From CAWIKY01 sp963836905 (GTDB lineage Bacteria; Pseudomonadota; Alphaproteobacteria; Caulobacterales; Hyphomonadaceae): DNA of 64,000 nt. Numbering within the stretch: position 1 is the first letter of the stretch; each line of letters opens with the position of its first letter. Position numbers and translations under genes: made by a program. The notes below the pieces were generated by a model, which saw only the letters and a program-made list of their open reading frames with translations, searched no databases and was not told the origin of the DNA. The DNA lies in the NCBI GenBank assembly GCA_963836905.1, contig CAWIKY010000007.1, positions 1 to 64,000 on the forward strand. The letters are read 5' to 3'. Of this stretch, positions 1 through 9,009 are shown piece after piece.

Positions 1-206
1 CCAGACTGTCCCAGACATCCATTTGGCCGCTTTTCAGGCACGGCACGAGACCGGAGGGTGATTTCTCGCCGATTGCAGCCCGCGTTTCGGCAACATCAAG
101 GCGGATGAGGTCTTCCTCGAAAGCGATGCCCTTTGCTCGCATCAGGAACCAGGGTCGCAGCGACCAGGATGACAGGTTCTTGTTGCCGATGATCAATCTA
201 AACATG
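1..206 (-). CDS. Glutathione S-transferase family protein (N-terminal part, runs off the window)
   Basis: The reading frame starts at an ATG at 206 on the minus strand and leaves the window, so only about 68 residues are visible. They begin MFRLIIGNKNLSSWSLRPW, the thioredoxin-fold N-terminus of a GST subfamily in which a Ser-rich 'NLSSWS' segment occupies the catalytic loop. A later VPCLK stretch matches the cis-Pro glutathione-binding segment (usually VPxL). GSTs conjugate or transfer glutathione in the cytoplasm. The gene lies just downstream of an esterase on the same strand, with a 26-base gap, so the two may be co-transcribed. The C-terminal alpha-helical domain is outside the window and the substrate is unknown. 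Confidence 0.85.
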
Positions 207-232
207 TGTCCGTCCAGTTTTTGTGCCGCGGC

Positions 233-1228
233 TCAATCGAGACTGCCAAGCGCTTTGCCAACGATCGTGCCGGCCTTGTGAATGGCCTCGCGTGCCGGAA
301 CAGACAGCGCCGTCAAATTCATGAAGCCGTGTATCATTCCCGGATGTTCCTGCAGTGTGACCGGTACGCCTGCAGCGGCAAGCTTGTCGGCATACGCCCT
401 GCCCTCGTCCTGCAGCGGGTCCCAGCCGCATAGCAGCACATGGGCGGGCGGAAGGCCGCGAAAGTCCTCGTGTGGCGCAAACAGCGGCGAGATCAGCGGG
501 TCGAGCGGATCGGTCCCTTCGCTGAGATAACTGCCCTTGAAGAACTCGTAGAGCTTTTCGGAAATGAAGAAGCCCTCCTGAAAGCTCAGACGTTTGGTCT
601 TGATATCGACGAACTGGACCAGTGGATAACAAAGCAGCTGGAAAGCAGGCATCGGCTCACGCTTGCGGCGCAGCTCCTGGCACAGCATGGCCGCCAGATT
701 CCCGCCCGCGCTGTCGCCGCCAATGGCGATCCGGGTTGGATCAACCGACAGTGCGTCGGCGTTTGCAACGACCCAATGCCAGGCGGCAAACGCATCATCA
801 TGGGCACAGGGAAAGCAGTGTTCCGGAGCCAGCCGGTAGTCGATCGACAGGACACGGCACCGCGCTGCATGCGCCAGACGGATGCAGATCATCTCGTGTC
901 CATCCAGATCGCCGACAACGAACCCCCCGCCGTGAAAGAAGATCAGGAGGGGTTGCGCGCCGATGCCGGTACCGAACGGGGTGTATTTGCGCGCCTTCAT
1001 GGGTCCGTGGGGCGCATCGATCACCAGTGTTTCGATGGCGGCGAGTTCGGGCGCATCGGATTCGACGGACCGGGTAAAGCGATAGAACTCGGCACGAAGC
1101 CGGTCGACGGTGCGCTGCCAGTCATTTCCCTTACCCGTCGCACCCTTGCCCCCATCCGGCGAACTCGCCGTCCCCGTCGGCAAGTGCAACTTGTCGAGAA
1201 AGGCTTTGAGGGTCGGGTCCAGTGTCAT
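233..1228 (-). CDS. Alpha/beta hydrolase, hormone-sensitive-lipase (HSL) family esterase
   Basis: This 331-residue protein is typical in length for the bacterial HSL (family IV) esterases. The oxyanion-hole motif HGGGF is at residues 99-103, the nucleophile motif GDSAG at 171-175 (Ser173), the acid Asp270 lies in CGWDPLQDEG, and the catalytic His300 in MIHGF. A cap region of about 60 residues precedes the core, as expected. It has no signal peptide, so it should act in the cytoplasm on short-chain esters. Its neighbours are a GST and, divergently, a DsbA-fold isomerase-like protein, which suggests a role in processing small aromatic or xenobiotic molecules. That role is inferred from context only. 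Confidence 0.93.
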   Translation of the reverse strand: MTLDPTLKAFLDKLHLPTGTASSPDGGKGATGKGNDWQRTVDRLRAEFYRFTRSVESDAPELAAIETLVIDAPHGPMKARKYTPFGTGIGAQPLLIFFHGGGFVVGDLDGHEMICIRLAHAARCRVLSIDYRLAPEHCFPCAHDDAFAAWHWVVANADALSVDPTRIAIGGDSAGGNLAAMLCQELRRKREPMPAFQLLCYPLVQFVDIKTKRLSFQEGFFISEKLYEFFKGSYLSEGTDPLDPLISPLFAPHEDFRGLPPAHVLLCGWDPLQDEGRAYADKLAAAGVPVTLQEHPGMIHGFMNLTALSVPAREAIHKAGTIVGKALGSLD

Positions 1229-1319
1229 AGATTGGTCCAGTTGCGAAATTGCTCTCGTGCCGGTCCGGCATTTACGGGAGCCGGATCCTTAATGGCGAGA
1301 ACACGGGAAAACGGCAAGC

Positions 1320-1979
1320 ATGTCACAAAGCGTTGAGATTTACTGGTCGTTCCGTAGTCCCTACTCCTATCTTGCAACAGCTCGACTTCGAAAGATGTCC
1401 GAGACATGGGATATCCCTTTCAATCTGCGACCGGTTTATCCGATAGCAGTTCGCATGCCCGGCTTTTTCAAGACGGTGAACCCGCTCTGGCCGCCATATC
1501 TCATCCGAGATTGCCTCCGCATCGCGGAATATGAGGGCCTTCCTTTCGGATGGCCGCAACCCGACCCCGTCGTGATGGATATATCGACCGGTGAGGTGCC
1601 TCAGGATCAGCCCTACATTCACCGTCTTACGCGGCTGGGCGTAATCGCTGCCGAAGACGACAATGCCTTCGCGTTTTTCGACGAAGTTTCGCGTCTGATC
1701 TGGGCGAGCGAAGTGCGCTGGACCGATGGAGACCATCTTGCGAACGCTGCGACGCGGGCCGGGTTCGATCTGGCCGCGATGGATCGTGAGGCCATTGAGC
1801 GAGAAGCGGAGATAGGTAAGCAGATCACCCGCAATGAAGCAGCCCAGAAGGCAGCAGGCCATTGGGGCGTTCCGTTGATGGTGTTCGACGGCGAACCCTT
1901 CTTCGGGCAAGACAGGCTTGAACTGCTCGAATGGCGACTTGAAAAGTCAGGCGTGCTCAGACGCGTGCCGGGCGGTTAG
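1320..1979 (+). CDS. DsbA-fold protein, 2-hydroxychromene-2-carboxylate isomerase-like
   Basis: The 219-residue product has the GST-kappa/DsbA-like thioredoxin fold. Its N-terminal active-site segment reads WSFRSPYSY at residues 9-17, with Ser rather than a CxxC pair. That pattern is usual in 2-hydroxychromene-2-carboxylate isomerases and GST-kappa enzymes, not in true disulfide oxidoreductases. The C-terminal GVPLMVFDGEPFFGQDRLE contains the conserved GVP cis-proline loop and the FxGQDRL signature of the family. These enzymes use glutathione in aromatic-ring degradation. The gene is divergent from the esterase and overlaps the convergent LysR gene by four bases. The substrate is unknown, and a generic glutathione-dependent role is equally possible. 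Confidence 0.88.
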   Translation: MSQSVEIYWSFRSPYSYLATARLRKMSETWDIPFNLRPVYPIAVRMPGFFKTVNPLWPPYLIRDCLRIAEYEGLPFGWPQPDPVVMDISTGEVPQDQPYIHRLTRLGVIAAEDDNAFAFFDEVSRLIWASEVRWTDGDHLANAATRAGFDLAAMDREAIEREAEIGKQITRNEAAQKAAGHWGVPLMVFDGEPFFGQDRLELLEWRLEKSGVLRRVPGG

Positions 1980-2902
1980 GTTAGGTCAGCTAGCGCGTCG
2001 ACTTTCGGGCTCAAATGCTGCTTGAGATATTCAACGCAGGTCTTGATCTTCTGTGTATTCTTGTAGGCAGACGGATACGCCGCCATCAGAGTAAGTGGCG
2101 GAATGCGGTATGTGCTCAAGACGTCTACGAGCCGCCCGTTGCGCACTGCCTCCGCCGCTCTGGTCCTGGTCAATACGCCCACTCCGCGCCCGGCCTCCAG
2201 AAATGCCAAGAGAGCGGTGCCTGCATTGAATTGCGCCACCAACGGTACATTGACTGATATGTCTTCGCCGTCGCGCTGGAACGTCCATTTCGTACGATCC
2301 CAATCGTCGACACCGAATTGATAGCTGTATCCAAGGCAGTCGTGACTTGAAAGTTCGTCGGGATGTTGCGGTCTTTGCCGCGTCGCAAGGTAAGATGGCG
2401 CACAATACAAGCCGCATTCAATTTCGGCTATCGGCTCCTGAGTGACATGCTCATTTGAAATAAGCCTGTAATGCAGCGCAAGATCGAAGCCGGTATCGAT
2501 TGGGTTTACAGCAGCATTGCCGACAATCAGCTCCAGCTTGAGCTCGGGGTGTTCTTCGCCAAACCGTGCGAGGACAGGAGCAACCTGCAACAAGCCGGCA
2601 TCTATAATGCTGGCCACTCTCAATGGGCCGCGCAAGCTGGCCGTTGCATCGGGTATCCGGTTTTCGAGCTCTCCCATCTTCACAACCAGATCGCTGACGA
2701 GCGGGTAGATTTCGGCTCCCGCCTCTGTCAACTCGATACGGCGTGTCGTGCGCACAAAAAGAGGCTGACGCAACAGCTCCTCGAACTGTCGGACCCGCTC
2801 AGAGACGATGGACTTGGACAGCTTGAGGGTTCTCGCTGCCCGCGTGATGCTCCGCTCCTCGGCCACATGGACGAAAGCCTGCATACATCTGAACCGGTCC
2901 AT
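1976..2902 (-). CDS. LysR-family transcriptional regulator
   Basis: The 308-residue protein starts MDRFRCMQAFVHVAEERS and has the LysR winged helix-turn-helix in residues 1-60 (ITRAARTLKLSKSIVSERVRQFEE, split here only for description). It is followed by a periplasmic-binding-protein-like effector domain to the end. It is divergent from the TonB receptor operon, with 105 bases between the start codons and a strong dyad in the gap. This is the classical arrangement for a LysR protein that controls both itself and its divergent target. The C-terminus overlaps the isomerase-like gene by four bases, convergently. The inducer is unknown but is probably the substrate imported by the receptor. Confidence 0.95.
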   Translation of the reverse strand: MDRFRCMQAFVHVAEERSITRAARTLKLSKSIVSERVRQFEELLRQPLFVRTTRRIELTEAGAEIYPLVSDLVVKMGELENRIPDATASLRGPLRVASIIDAGLLQVAPVLARFGEEHPELKLELIVGNAAVNPIDTGFDLALHYRLISNEHVTQEPIAEIECGLYCAPSYLATRQRPQHPDELSSHDCLGYSYQFGVDDWDRTKWTFQRDGEDISVNVPLVAQFNAGTALLAFLEAGRGVGVLTRTRAAEAVRNGRLVDVLSTYRIPPLTLMAAYPSAYKNTQKIKTCVEYLKQHLSPKVDALADLT

Positions 2903-2923
2903 ATCGCTCCAATTGTCCGTTAT

Positions 2924-2944
2924 TTCCGAACACTATGTTCTGAA
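2924..2944. promoter_or_regulatory. Dyad between LysR gene and TonB receptor; probable LysR operator
   Basis: The half-site TTCCGAACA is followed by a three-base spacer and TGTTCTGAA. Eight of the nine positions are complementary. It lies 22 bases upstream of the LysR start and 64 bases upstream of the receptor ATG. It is placed where a LysR protein would bind, although it lacks the textbook T-N11-A core. The function is inferred. Confidence 0.6.
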
Positions 2945-3007
2945 TTTTACGAATTGTCTCTTTTTCCGTCAATTAATAAACAGAGGGAGTTCGATGGGAG
3001 ACGGAAC

Positions 3008-5263
3008 ATGAAACGAACTGGTCACAAATGCGCCTTGCGTACATCGATCGCCGGGGCTGCTTTTACCGCTATGATCGCCACGGCTGGCAACGGGTATGCT
3101 CAACAGGCCGGTGACGGCAGCGCTGACGAAAACCTCAAGATGGACACTGTCACAGTGACCGCGCGGCTTCGAGGCGAAACGCTGCAGGACGTTCCGATTG
3201 CTGTTTCAGCATTCTCGAGTGAAGATCTGGACACCCAGCAAATCGATGATCTCCTCGACCTGAACGCAGTTGTTCCCACACTTTCGATCGCTGAAATCAC
3301 CGGAGCCGGTGTCGCCCAGATTTATCTGCGCGGAGCGGGCCAGGACGATTCTCAGGCCGCTTCAGAGCCACCGATCGCGACCTACGTGGACGGAGTCCCG
3401 TACACCAAGGCACCTGGTACGATCATCGATGTCATCGAGTTTGAACGGATCGAGGTTCTGCGCGGGCCCCAGGGTACACTATACGGTCGCAACTCAACCG
3501 GCGGCGCAATCAAGTACATTACCAAGCGGCCTTCGCTGACCGAATCCCGGACAGTCGCAGACGTGACCGTTGGCAGCTATGACCGGCTTGACGTGCGTGC
3601 GTCCGTGTCCGCACCGATCACCGATACGCTCGCGGCAAAACTTGATGTGATTTCGCGCAGTGAAACGGGCTATGTGAATGATGTCCTTGATGGCCCCGGA
3701 AATTCGCGCCCAAAAACCTACAACGATACTGACCGCCAGACAGCGCGCCTGAGCGTACTTTGGGAACCGACAGAGGCGTGGTCCATCTATGCAACAGGCG
3801 ATGTTACAAATGATGATGGCGGCCCGCAGTCCGGAGTTCCGGCGATTTCGAGCTCACCTGCCGCTAACTTTGTAAATGGAGAAATCAGCCAGGCGAGGCC
3901 GCTATATGGCCCCAGACTGACCGCACCTACCCTGTTCCAGGATCAAACCTTCGACAGCGCAGCCTTTACGATCAATGCGACCTACGATGCGGGAAACATC
4001 GAATACACGGGCGTTCTTGGCTATCGTGAGTTTGACCTGAGCCAGGGCATCGATACCGATAGCGGACCCAATTTGGGCGGACTTGTGACGCAGACCGGCG
4101 CGGTCGTGAGCCGCGGCTTTGCCTTCGACTATGTACGTGACTGGCACAATGAGACAACCACGCTCGAGCTTCGGGCGGCATCAAGTGCCATCGAGAATTT
4201 CGAGTGGGTTGCCGGTATCTTTCTGATGAACGAAGAGAATGTCAGTGATGATATCTTCGGGCGCTTCAGCGAGCCTGCTGCCTTCCAGTTTGCGTCACTT
4301 TTCAATAGCGACCAGACAACGCAAAGTGCAGCGATCTTTGGAGAAGGAACCTATTCCGTCACCGACCGGCTCGACCTGTCAGTCGGTGGACGGTATTCGC
4401 GGGACGAAAAATCGCTTAGCCGGCAGCATCAGGGCACGCTCGGGCTCGGTCCGCTGGGAACGCCCTACGACGCGTCCACAAGCGACAGCTGGTCTGAGTT
4501 CACGCCACGTGTAATTGCTGACTACGACTTCACCGACGATATCTCAGCCTATGTGAGTTATTCGCGCGGGTTTCAGGCTGGAGCCTATCAGAGCTTTCCG
4601 TTTTCTCCGGCCACTGCAAACGAGCCTTTCGATCCGACGACTGTAGATTCCTACGAGGTCGGCATTCGTTCGCAATTCTTCGACCAGCGTCTGACAGCCA
4701 ACGTCACGGCCTTCAGGGCGGACTACAAGGACCTGCCGTCCACGATCACCGCGACCCAAGGCACGCTGGTGGTTCTGACGAACGACGTACAATTGCAGGG
4801 TATAGAAGTCGATCTGCAAGCCCGGCCGACCGATAACCTTTCCTTCTATCTCAGCGCCGGTTTCACCGACGACAAGTACGAGCGTTCGGTGCTCGGGCCG
4901 TCAGCGGTCCCCGGCCAGACAGAAAACAGACTGAAATACGTCGCCGACGTCACTGCACGCTTCGGCGCGAGATATAACCTCGACCTGAACGACTATGGCG
5001 ACATGTCCTTCACCGCCAATTTGACACACAATGGCGACTTCTTCATGTCATCGGTCAACACACCGTTTGCGTTCCAGGAAGCGTACACGACTGTCGGTGC
5101 AGAGATCGAATACCGCCTGCCCGGAGACCACTGGACAGCGACACTCGGCGGACGAAACCTGACGGACGAGCTCTACCAGCAGCGTGCTTCAGCAGGCGGC
5201 GGCGGTGTCATCTATTTCGCTCCACCTGAAACCTACTATCTGCGCCTGCGCTACGAATACTAA
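3008..5263 (+). CDS. TonB-dependent outer-membrane receptor
   Basis: The 751-residue protein has a signal peptide (about residues 1-31, ending GNGYA) and a TonB-box-like segment DTVTVTA. A plug domain follows, with IYLRGAGQDD and the hallmark VLRGPQGTLYGRNSTGG segment, then a C-terminal beta-barrel ending in an aromatic residue (LRLRYEY). It should sit in the outer membrane and import a ligand using TonB-ExbBD energy. The frame is open upstream to 2471, but that stretch lies inside the divergent LysR gene. The ATG at 3008 follows the dyad promoter and begins the signal peptide, so it was chosen. It heads an operon with two lipoproteins. The plug resembles the large alphaproteobacterial family for plant or aromatic compounds and sugars rather than classical siderophore receptors; the ligand is unknown. 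Confidence 0.95.
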   Translation: MKRTGHKCALRTSIAGAAFTAMIATAGNGYAQQAGDGSADENLKMDTVTVTARLRGETLQDVPIAVSAFSSEDLDTQQIDDLLDLNAVVPTLSIAEITGAGVAQIYLRGAGQDDSQAASEPPIATYVDGVPYTKAPGTIIDVIEFERIEVLRGPQGTLYGRNSTGGAIKYITKRPSLTESRTVADVTVGSYDRLDVRASVSAPITDTLAAKLDVISRSETGYVNDVLDGPGNSRPKTYNDTDRQTARLSVLWEPTEAWSIYATGDVTNDDGGPQSGVPAISSSPAANFVNGEISQARPLYGPRLTAPTLFQDQTFDSAAFTINATYDAGNIEYTGVLGYREFDLSQGIDTDSGPNLGGLVTQTGAVVSRGFAFDYVRDWHNETTTLELRAASSAIENFEWVAGIFLMNEENVSDDIFGRFSEPAAFQFASLFNSDQTTQSAAIFGEGTYSVTDRLDLSVGGRYSRDEKSLSRQHQGTLGLGPLGTPYDASTSDSWSEFTPRVIADYDFTDDISAYVSYSRGFQAGAYQSFPFSPATANEPFDPTTVDSYEVGIRSQFFDQRLTANVTAFRADYKDLPSTITATQGTLVVLTNDVQLQGIEVDLQARPTDNLSFYLSAGFTDDKYERSVLGPSAVPGQTENRLKYVADVTARFGARYNLDLNDYGDMSFTANLTHNGDFFMSSVNTPFAFQEAYTTVGAEIEYRLPGDHWTATLGGRNLTDELYQQRASAGGGGVIYFAPPETYYLRLRYEY

Positions 5264-5275
5264 GGAGGCTGGATC

Positions 5276-6412
5276 ATGCGAGCTATCAATCTTCGCGAAG
5301 GAATGCGGCACTTGAAGCGAGGGACTGCATTAGGGCTCTTGCTTGCGTCGCTCGCGCTTGCGGGCTGTCAAACTGCCACTGCTCCACCGGTAGTCGCCGA
5401 AGCGAGCACGGCGCCGGATCCAATGCTTCCGACGTCTTCAACTGAGGATGCACTGGTATCTCCTCTGGCAGCGGTCACAATTGCCACTGGCGATCTGCAG
5501 GCAACCCGGCGCTTCTATGTGGATGGTCTGGGCATGGAGGAGACGCTGCTGACACTTACGCCGGCCGAGGCAGCTGCACTTGGAGCTGCCTGGTCTGTTT
5601 CACCCGACGCCTTGAGCAGCGTCAGCACATTCACCCAACCCGGCGCGCCCGGGTCGGCAATCGTGCGTGCCGTGAAAATTCCCGCGACACTGCCCCCGAG
5701 CCGTCCTGGTCATGATAGCCGCCCGGTAGGTCCGCTCGGCTTTGGCCTGCCGGGCAGGGATTTCACAGAACGCGAGGCCCGGGTCAACGCTGCCGGATAC
5801 CGCGCCGTCATTGGTCTGACCGAAATGGATTTTCCCCGCAGTGACGGGACTTTCTACACTGTAGGCGAGATCCACTTCAAAGCTCCGGACGATCTTCTTG
5901 TTCTGGGAGTGGACCGGGATGACATGCAGCCTGTTGGCCCGATTGACCCGGTTGATGACATCGGTGGTGTCGCCTACGCGAGCGTACTGGTAGACGATCT
6001 GGAGCAGAACGAAGCGTTTCTTTCCAAGGTACTCGGACTTGAAAAACGTCGCGAGATGACCTTCCAGAGCGCGGGGCCAGGTGGCGGAATGGTCGGTATG
6101 AGAGCTGGAGAAAACGTTGCTTTCGAGCAGTGGTTTTCGCCTGGTGCACGTACCGGATACCTCGTTGTGATGGAATTGCTTGATGGCCACAACAAGGCCG
6201 CTGCACCTTTCGATTTCACGACACGAGGCGTTTCGATGTGGACCTTCACAACTGACGATGTGAAGGAAATCGCCAGCCGCTGGTCGGAGTGGTCCGGCAC
6301 ACCCATTGAAGACGTCACGTTGAGGACACTGAACAGTCCCGGCTTCGGGTCCGTGACATCTCTCATGATCAAGACGCCCGACGGTGTTCCCATCGAGGTT
6401 CTCCAAAGGTGA
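5276..6412 (+). CDS. Lipoprotein with two VOC (glyoxalase/dioxygenase-fold) domains
   Basis: An excellent ribosome site (AAGGAGG, 7 bases away) fixes the start at 5276, just 12 bases after the receptor gene. Residues 1-31 form a lipoprotein signal with lipobox LALAGC (Cys31). Two VOC modules follow, at about residues 63-210 (starting VTIATGDLQATRRFYVDGLGM) and 232-378 (starting YASVLVDDLEQNEAFLSKVLG). VOC proteins usually bind a metal and act as glyoxalases, isomerases, extradiol dioxygenases or binding proteins. Most are cytoplasmic, so a membrane-anchored exported one is unusual. Co-transcription with a TonB receptor suggests it handles the imported ligand in the periplasm. Its catalytic activity cannot be read from the sequence. 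Confidence 0.87.
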   Translation: MRAINLREGMRHLKRGTALGLLLASLALAGCQTATAPPVVAEASTAPDPMLPTSSTEDALVSPLAAVTIATGDLQATRRFYVDGLGMEETLLTLTPAEAAALGAAWSVSPDALSSVSTFTQPGAPGSAIVRAVKIPATLPPSRPGHDSRPVGPLGFGLPGRDFTEREARVNAAGYRAVIGLTEMDFPRSDGTFYTVGEIHFKAPDDLLVLGVDRDDMQPVGPIDPVDDIGGVAYASVLVDDLEQNEAFLSKVLGLEKRREMTFQSAGPGGGMVGMRAGENVAFEQWFSPGARTGYLVVMELLDGHNKAAAPFDFTTRGVSMWTFTTDDVKEIASRWSEWSGTPIEDVTLRTLNSPGFGSVTSLMIKTPDGVPIEVLQR

Positions 6413-6933
6413 TTGGCGAAACATCGGCAGCGAAAACAGCCTGCAGACTGGTGTATGTCGCGGCCTGCCTTACGGTCGCTTCATGCACAACGACGACCGG
6501 GCATGGTCCGGAGTTTTCACAGCGTGAGGTTTGCGGGGCGACCCCGGTCATCATGATCGTAACCGGCGTGACACTCGATCGTGAACGCATGAAGGATTAT
6601 TCTGAAGCACTGGCATCGTCAGGGCTTTATGAAGCCTCGGCCGGCTATTATCTGAACGCGCCACGGGCCATTGCCAGTTTTGAAGGAACGCTTCCACCTG
6701 AACATGCTACGCTTGTTGTGCGATTTCCGTCACGCGATGCGGCTGATACCTTCTGGAACTCTCCGCTCTATCAGGATCAGATCAAACCGCTTCGAGAGGA
6801 CCCGTCTGCCGGTGATTATACCGTGACGCTGTACGAAGAAACGCCGATTCCTGGTTTCATGGATGGGAGAGTTGTAGCGCCTGTGTTTTCAGATGGCGAA
6901 ATCGGCTGTTCCGGAGACCTCGGACAGCAGTGA
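6409..6933 (+). CDS. Lipoprotein with a DUF1330-like domain
   Basis: It starts with GTG at 6409, overlapping the stop of the VOC gene (GTGA), which indicates translational coupling. The signal peptide ends in a lipobox VASC (Cys26). The rest of the 174-residue protein resembles the DUF1330 ferredoxin-like fold: MIVTGVTLDRERMKDYSEAL, a central FEG strand, and RFPSRDAADTFWNSPLYQ, which is the recurrent 'WYnSpeYq' signature of the family. DUF1330 proteins are normally small and cytoplasmic, and their function is unknown. Export here, together with the VOC lipoprotein and the receptor, suggests a shared envelope task. Confidence 0.8.
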   Translation: MIGETSAAKTACRLVYVAACLTVASCTTTTGHGPEFSQREVCGATPVIMIVTGVTLDRERMKDYSEALASSGLYEASAGYYLNAPRAIASFEGTLPPEHATLVVRFPSRDAADTFWNSPLYQDQIKPLREDPSAGDYTVTLYEETPIPGFMDGRVVAPVFSDGEIGCSGDLGQQ

Positions 6934-6942
6934 TCCGTTGCG

Positions 6943-7908
6943 TCAATCCGGACGCCTGAAACGCCAGAGGCGTGCAGAGATCAACCCCGCTTCAAGCGCA
7001 CGGCCGCGCCACTTCCAGCTTTCGGCCTCCCACGCGATTTCGCGAACGAGCAGGCCGTGCGGCAGACTCTTCAACGCCGATGTGAGGCGCTCTTCGAGTG
7101 TGTCGCTGAAGCTGGCAAGTCCGTTCTCGATTTCGCCGACCAGCTGCGCGGTCACAGTCTCGCACGGACTGATGCATTCCAGACCCGCGCTCGACGCGAG
7201 TTCCTCGATGGTGGCAACGTCTGTCAGTTGCGGTTCGGCCCAGGCGCTGGCAAAGGCCGCCTTCAGGCTTGCACCGCCACTCTCGCGCACCAGATCGAGC
7301 GCCGTCCACTGTGCGCCGGGCTTCAGGGCTTTCAGGGCGCGCACGGCCAGACCGGCCTTGTGATCGGCGTATGTAAAGGCATCGACGCTGACGAGCCCTG
7401 CAAGGCTGGTCGCAGAAAATGGCAGACGGTCGAGTTCGCCCTCAAGACAATCGAAGTCCGGGAAGTCACGGAGGAATCTGTTACGGACGGGCTTGCGCCA
7501 TTCGCAGATTACCGGAGCGGCCCCTGAACTTCCCATCAAGCTGCGAACCAGCGCGGGGTCTCCATTGATGATACCGAGCCGGGCGAGGTCTCCCTCAGCG
7601 CCCGCTTCCAGCGTGCCGACCGCGTCACAGAGTGTCGAAAGCGAAGGTGCAAAGCGACCTTCGCCCCAAAGCACTTCAAGCGCGGCCAGACGCACATCAC
7701 CCGGCGCACAAGTAGAAGCCTGCTTCTCGGGCTGAACGGCCGGGACAGGCAGCGTAGTGACGGTGTCGGCAGGTTCCACCGCCGGAGCGGCAGCCGGAGC
7801 CGCAGTATCGTCGGTCGCTGCGGCAAGCTCGACCTCCTGTCCGTTCCACCAGGCGGCAAGACGTCGGGCCATGTCCTTGGAGGCAAGAGATTTGAGCGCG
7901 GCGACCAT
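6943..7908 (-). CDS. Hypothetical protein, weak similarity to SAM-methyltransferase fold
   Basis: This 321-residue protein has an Ala/Pro/Val-rich low-complexity linker at about residues 30-62. A C-terminal half follows with features of a Rossmann-like methyltransferase: DFDCLEGELDRLPF, then SLAGLVSVDAFTYADHKAGL and VRALKALKPGAQWTALDLVRES, the last recalling the post-motif 'LkPGG' strand. No clear GxGxG SAM-binding motif is visible, so it may be a degenerate or regulatory family member. It is convergent with the DUF1330 lipoprotein and stands alone on its strand. I do not recognise a specific family. Confidence 0.7.
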   Translation of the reverse strand: MVAALKSLASKDMARRLAAWWNGQEVELAAATDDTAAPAAAPAVEPADTVTTLPVPAVQPEKQASTCAPGDVRLAALEVLWGEGRFAPSLSTLCDAVGTLEAGAEGDLARLGIINGDPALVRSLMGSSGAAPVICEWRKPVRNRFLRDFPDFDCLEGELDRLPFSATSLAGLVSVDAFTYADHKAGLAVRALKALKPGAQWTALDLVRESGGASLKAAFASAWAEPQLTDVATIEELASSAGLECISPCETVTAQLVGEIENGLASFSDTLEERLTSALKSLPHGLLVREIAWEAESWKWRGRALEAGLISARLWRFRRPD

Positions 7909-8025
7909 CGATCCGTTTCTCTACAGGAGACGAGGTCACATGATAGGCAAAGAATTCTTAATGACTGCTGTCGACAGACGGTCGGCTTTACGCGACCGGT
8001 GCGGGAAATGCGAAATGTCTGCCTG

Positions 8026-9009
8026 TCAACGCACCCATGGCAGGGCTTGAAGGCTGGATGGTAGGTCCGCCTGCGGGTCGCGCATGAAAGCCAGTTGGTC
8101 GGTCCAGACCGTTTCAGCTGAAAGATCGCGCATCAGCATGTGATAGCCGTTCGGGTAATACGCGGTCTTCACATGCGCCGGCAGGATCCTTGCAGTGCGC
8201 TTAATGCCATCCTCGGGAATGACAATGTCCCTGGCGCCATAAAGCAGAAAGGTGTTGGCGGGTAATCGCGGTGCGGCGGCGTGAGCGTGTTCCATGAGGG
8301 TAACGACGCCGTGGACCTGATCGATCCGGTTCTCACGCTGCATCAGGGGGTCGCGCGCCGAACGCTGCAACATTTCGATGTTGTCGGATGGCATGATCGT
8401 CACCAGACGACGCGGCGGCACGACCTTCCAGCCGGGTCGGACGTGTGTCGCGGCCCACAGGCTGGCGCGATAGGGAACCGGCATCGCCCCCCAGCCGCGA
8501 AGCCCCGGACCTGACAGGATCAACCGGTCGATCTTTGGTGCATCTGGCTCAGCGAACAATGTCATCGCCACGGACCCGCCCATCGAAATGCCGACTACCG
8601 CGAGGATGGCATCCGGATGGCGTGCCCGGGCAACATCGACGGCCGTAGCCATATCGCGGCGCATCAGGTCTTCCTCGGGCCAGATGCCGCGACCGGGCGA
8701 TCGACCGAAGCCGCGCTGGTCATAAGCATAGGTCGTGACGCCACGTTCGGCCCACCAGGGGGCTGCCATATGGAAGGCGTTGGCATAGTCGTTCATGCCA
8801 TGAATGCCGACCACGACGATGTCCGGATCGGCAAGATCGCCGCCCCAGACCGTCAGCCCGAGGTCGGCTCCATCAAAGCTGGTGAACCGGTTCTGATCGG
8901 GGTGAAAGGCCGGGAGGGGAGGTGTTACGGGCATCAGCGCAGTCTGGGTCAGCGGTGTGCAGGCCGCAAGCAGAAAGCAGAGCGCCAGAAGGCGCATGAT
9001 CGCGGTCAT
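8026..9009 (-). CDS. Alpha/beta-hydrolase lipoprotein (monoacylglycerol-lipase / S33-like)
   Basis: The 327-residue protein has a lipoprotein signal with LLAAC (Cys17) and so should be tethered to the envelope. The hydrolase core shows an oxyanion region GIHGMNDYA at 68-76, YDQRGFGRS at 97-104, the nucleophile elbow VGISMGGS with Ser142, the acid Asp261 in YGARDIVIP and His290 in NGYHMLMRD. This layout matches monoglyceride lipases and serine aminopeptidase-like hydrolases. Its start overlaps the stop of the upstream uracil-DNA glycosylase family gene (ATGA at 9006-9009), so the two form an operon although their roles look unrelated. Confidence 0.9.
   Translation of the reverse strand: MTAIMRLLALCFLLAACTPLTQTALMPVTPPLPAFHPDQNRFTSFDGADLGLTVWGGDLADPDIVVVGIHGMNDYANAFHMAAPWWAERGVTTYAYDQRGFGRSPGRGIWPEEDLMRRDMATAVDVARARHPDAILAVVGISMGGSVAMTLFAEPDAPKIDRLILSGPGLRGWGAMPVPYRASLWAATHVRPGWKVVPPRRLVTIMPSDNIEMLQRSARDPLMQRENRIDQVHGVVTLMEHAHAAAPRLPANTFLLYGARDIVIPEDGIKRTARILPAHVKTAYYPNGYHMLMRDLSAETVWTDQLAFMRDPQADLPSSLQALPWVR

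Noticed and set aside
2471..3007. Upstream extension of the TonB receptor frame by 179 codons
   Set aside because: It lies inside the divergent LysR gene, and the true signal peptide and dyad promoter place the start at 3008.
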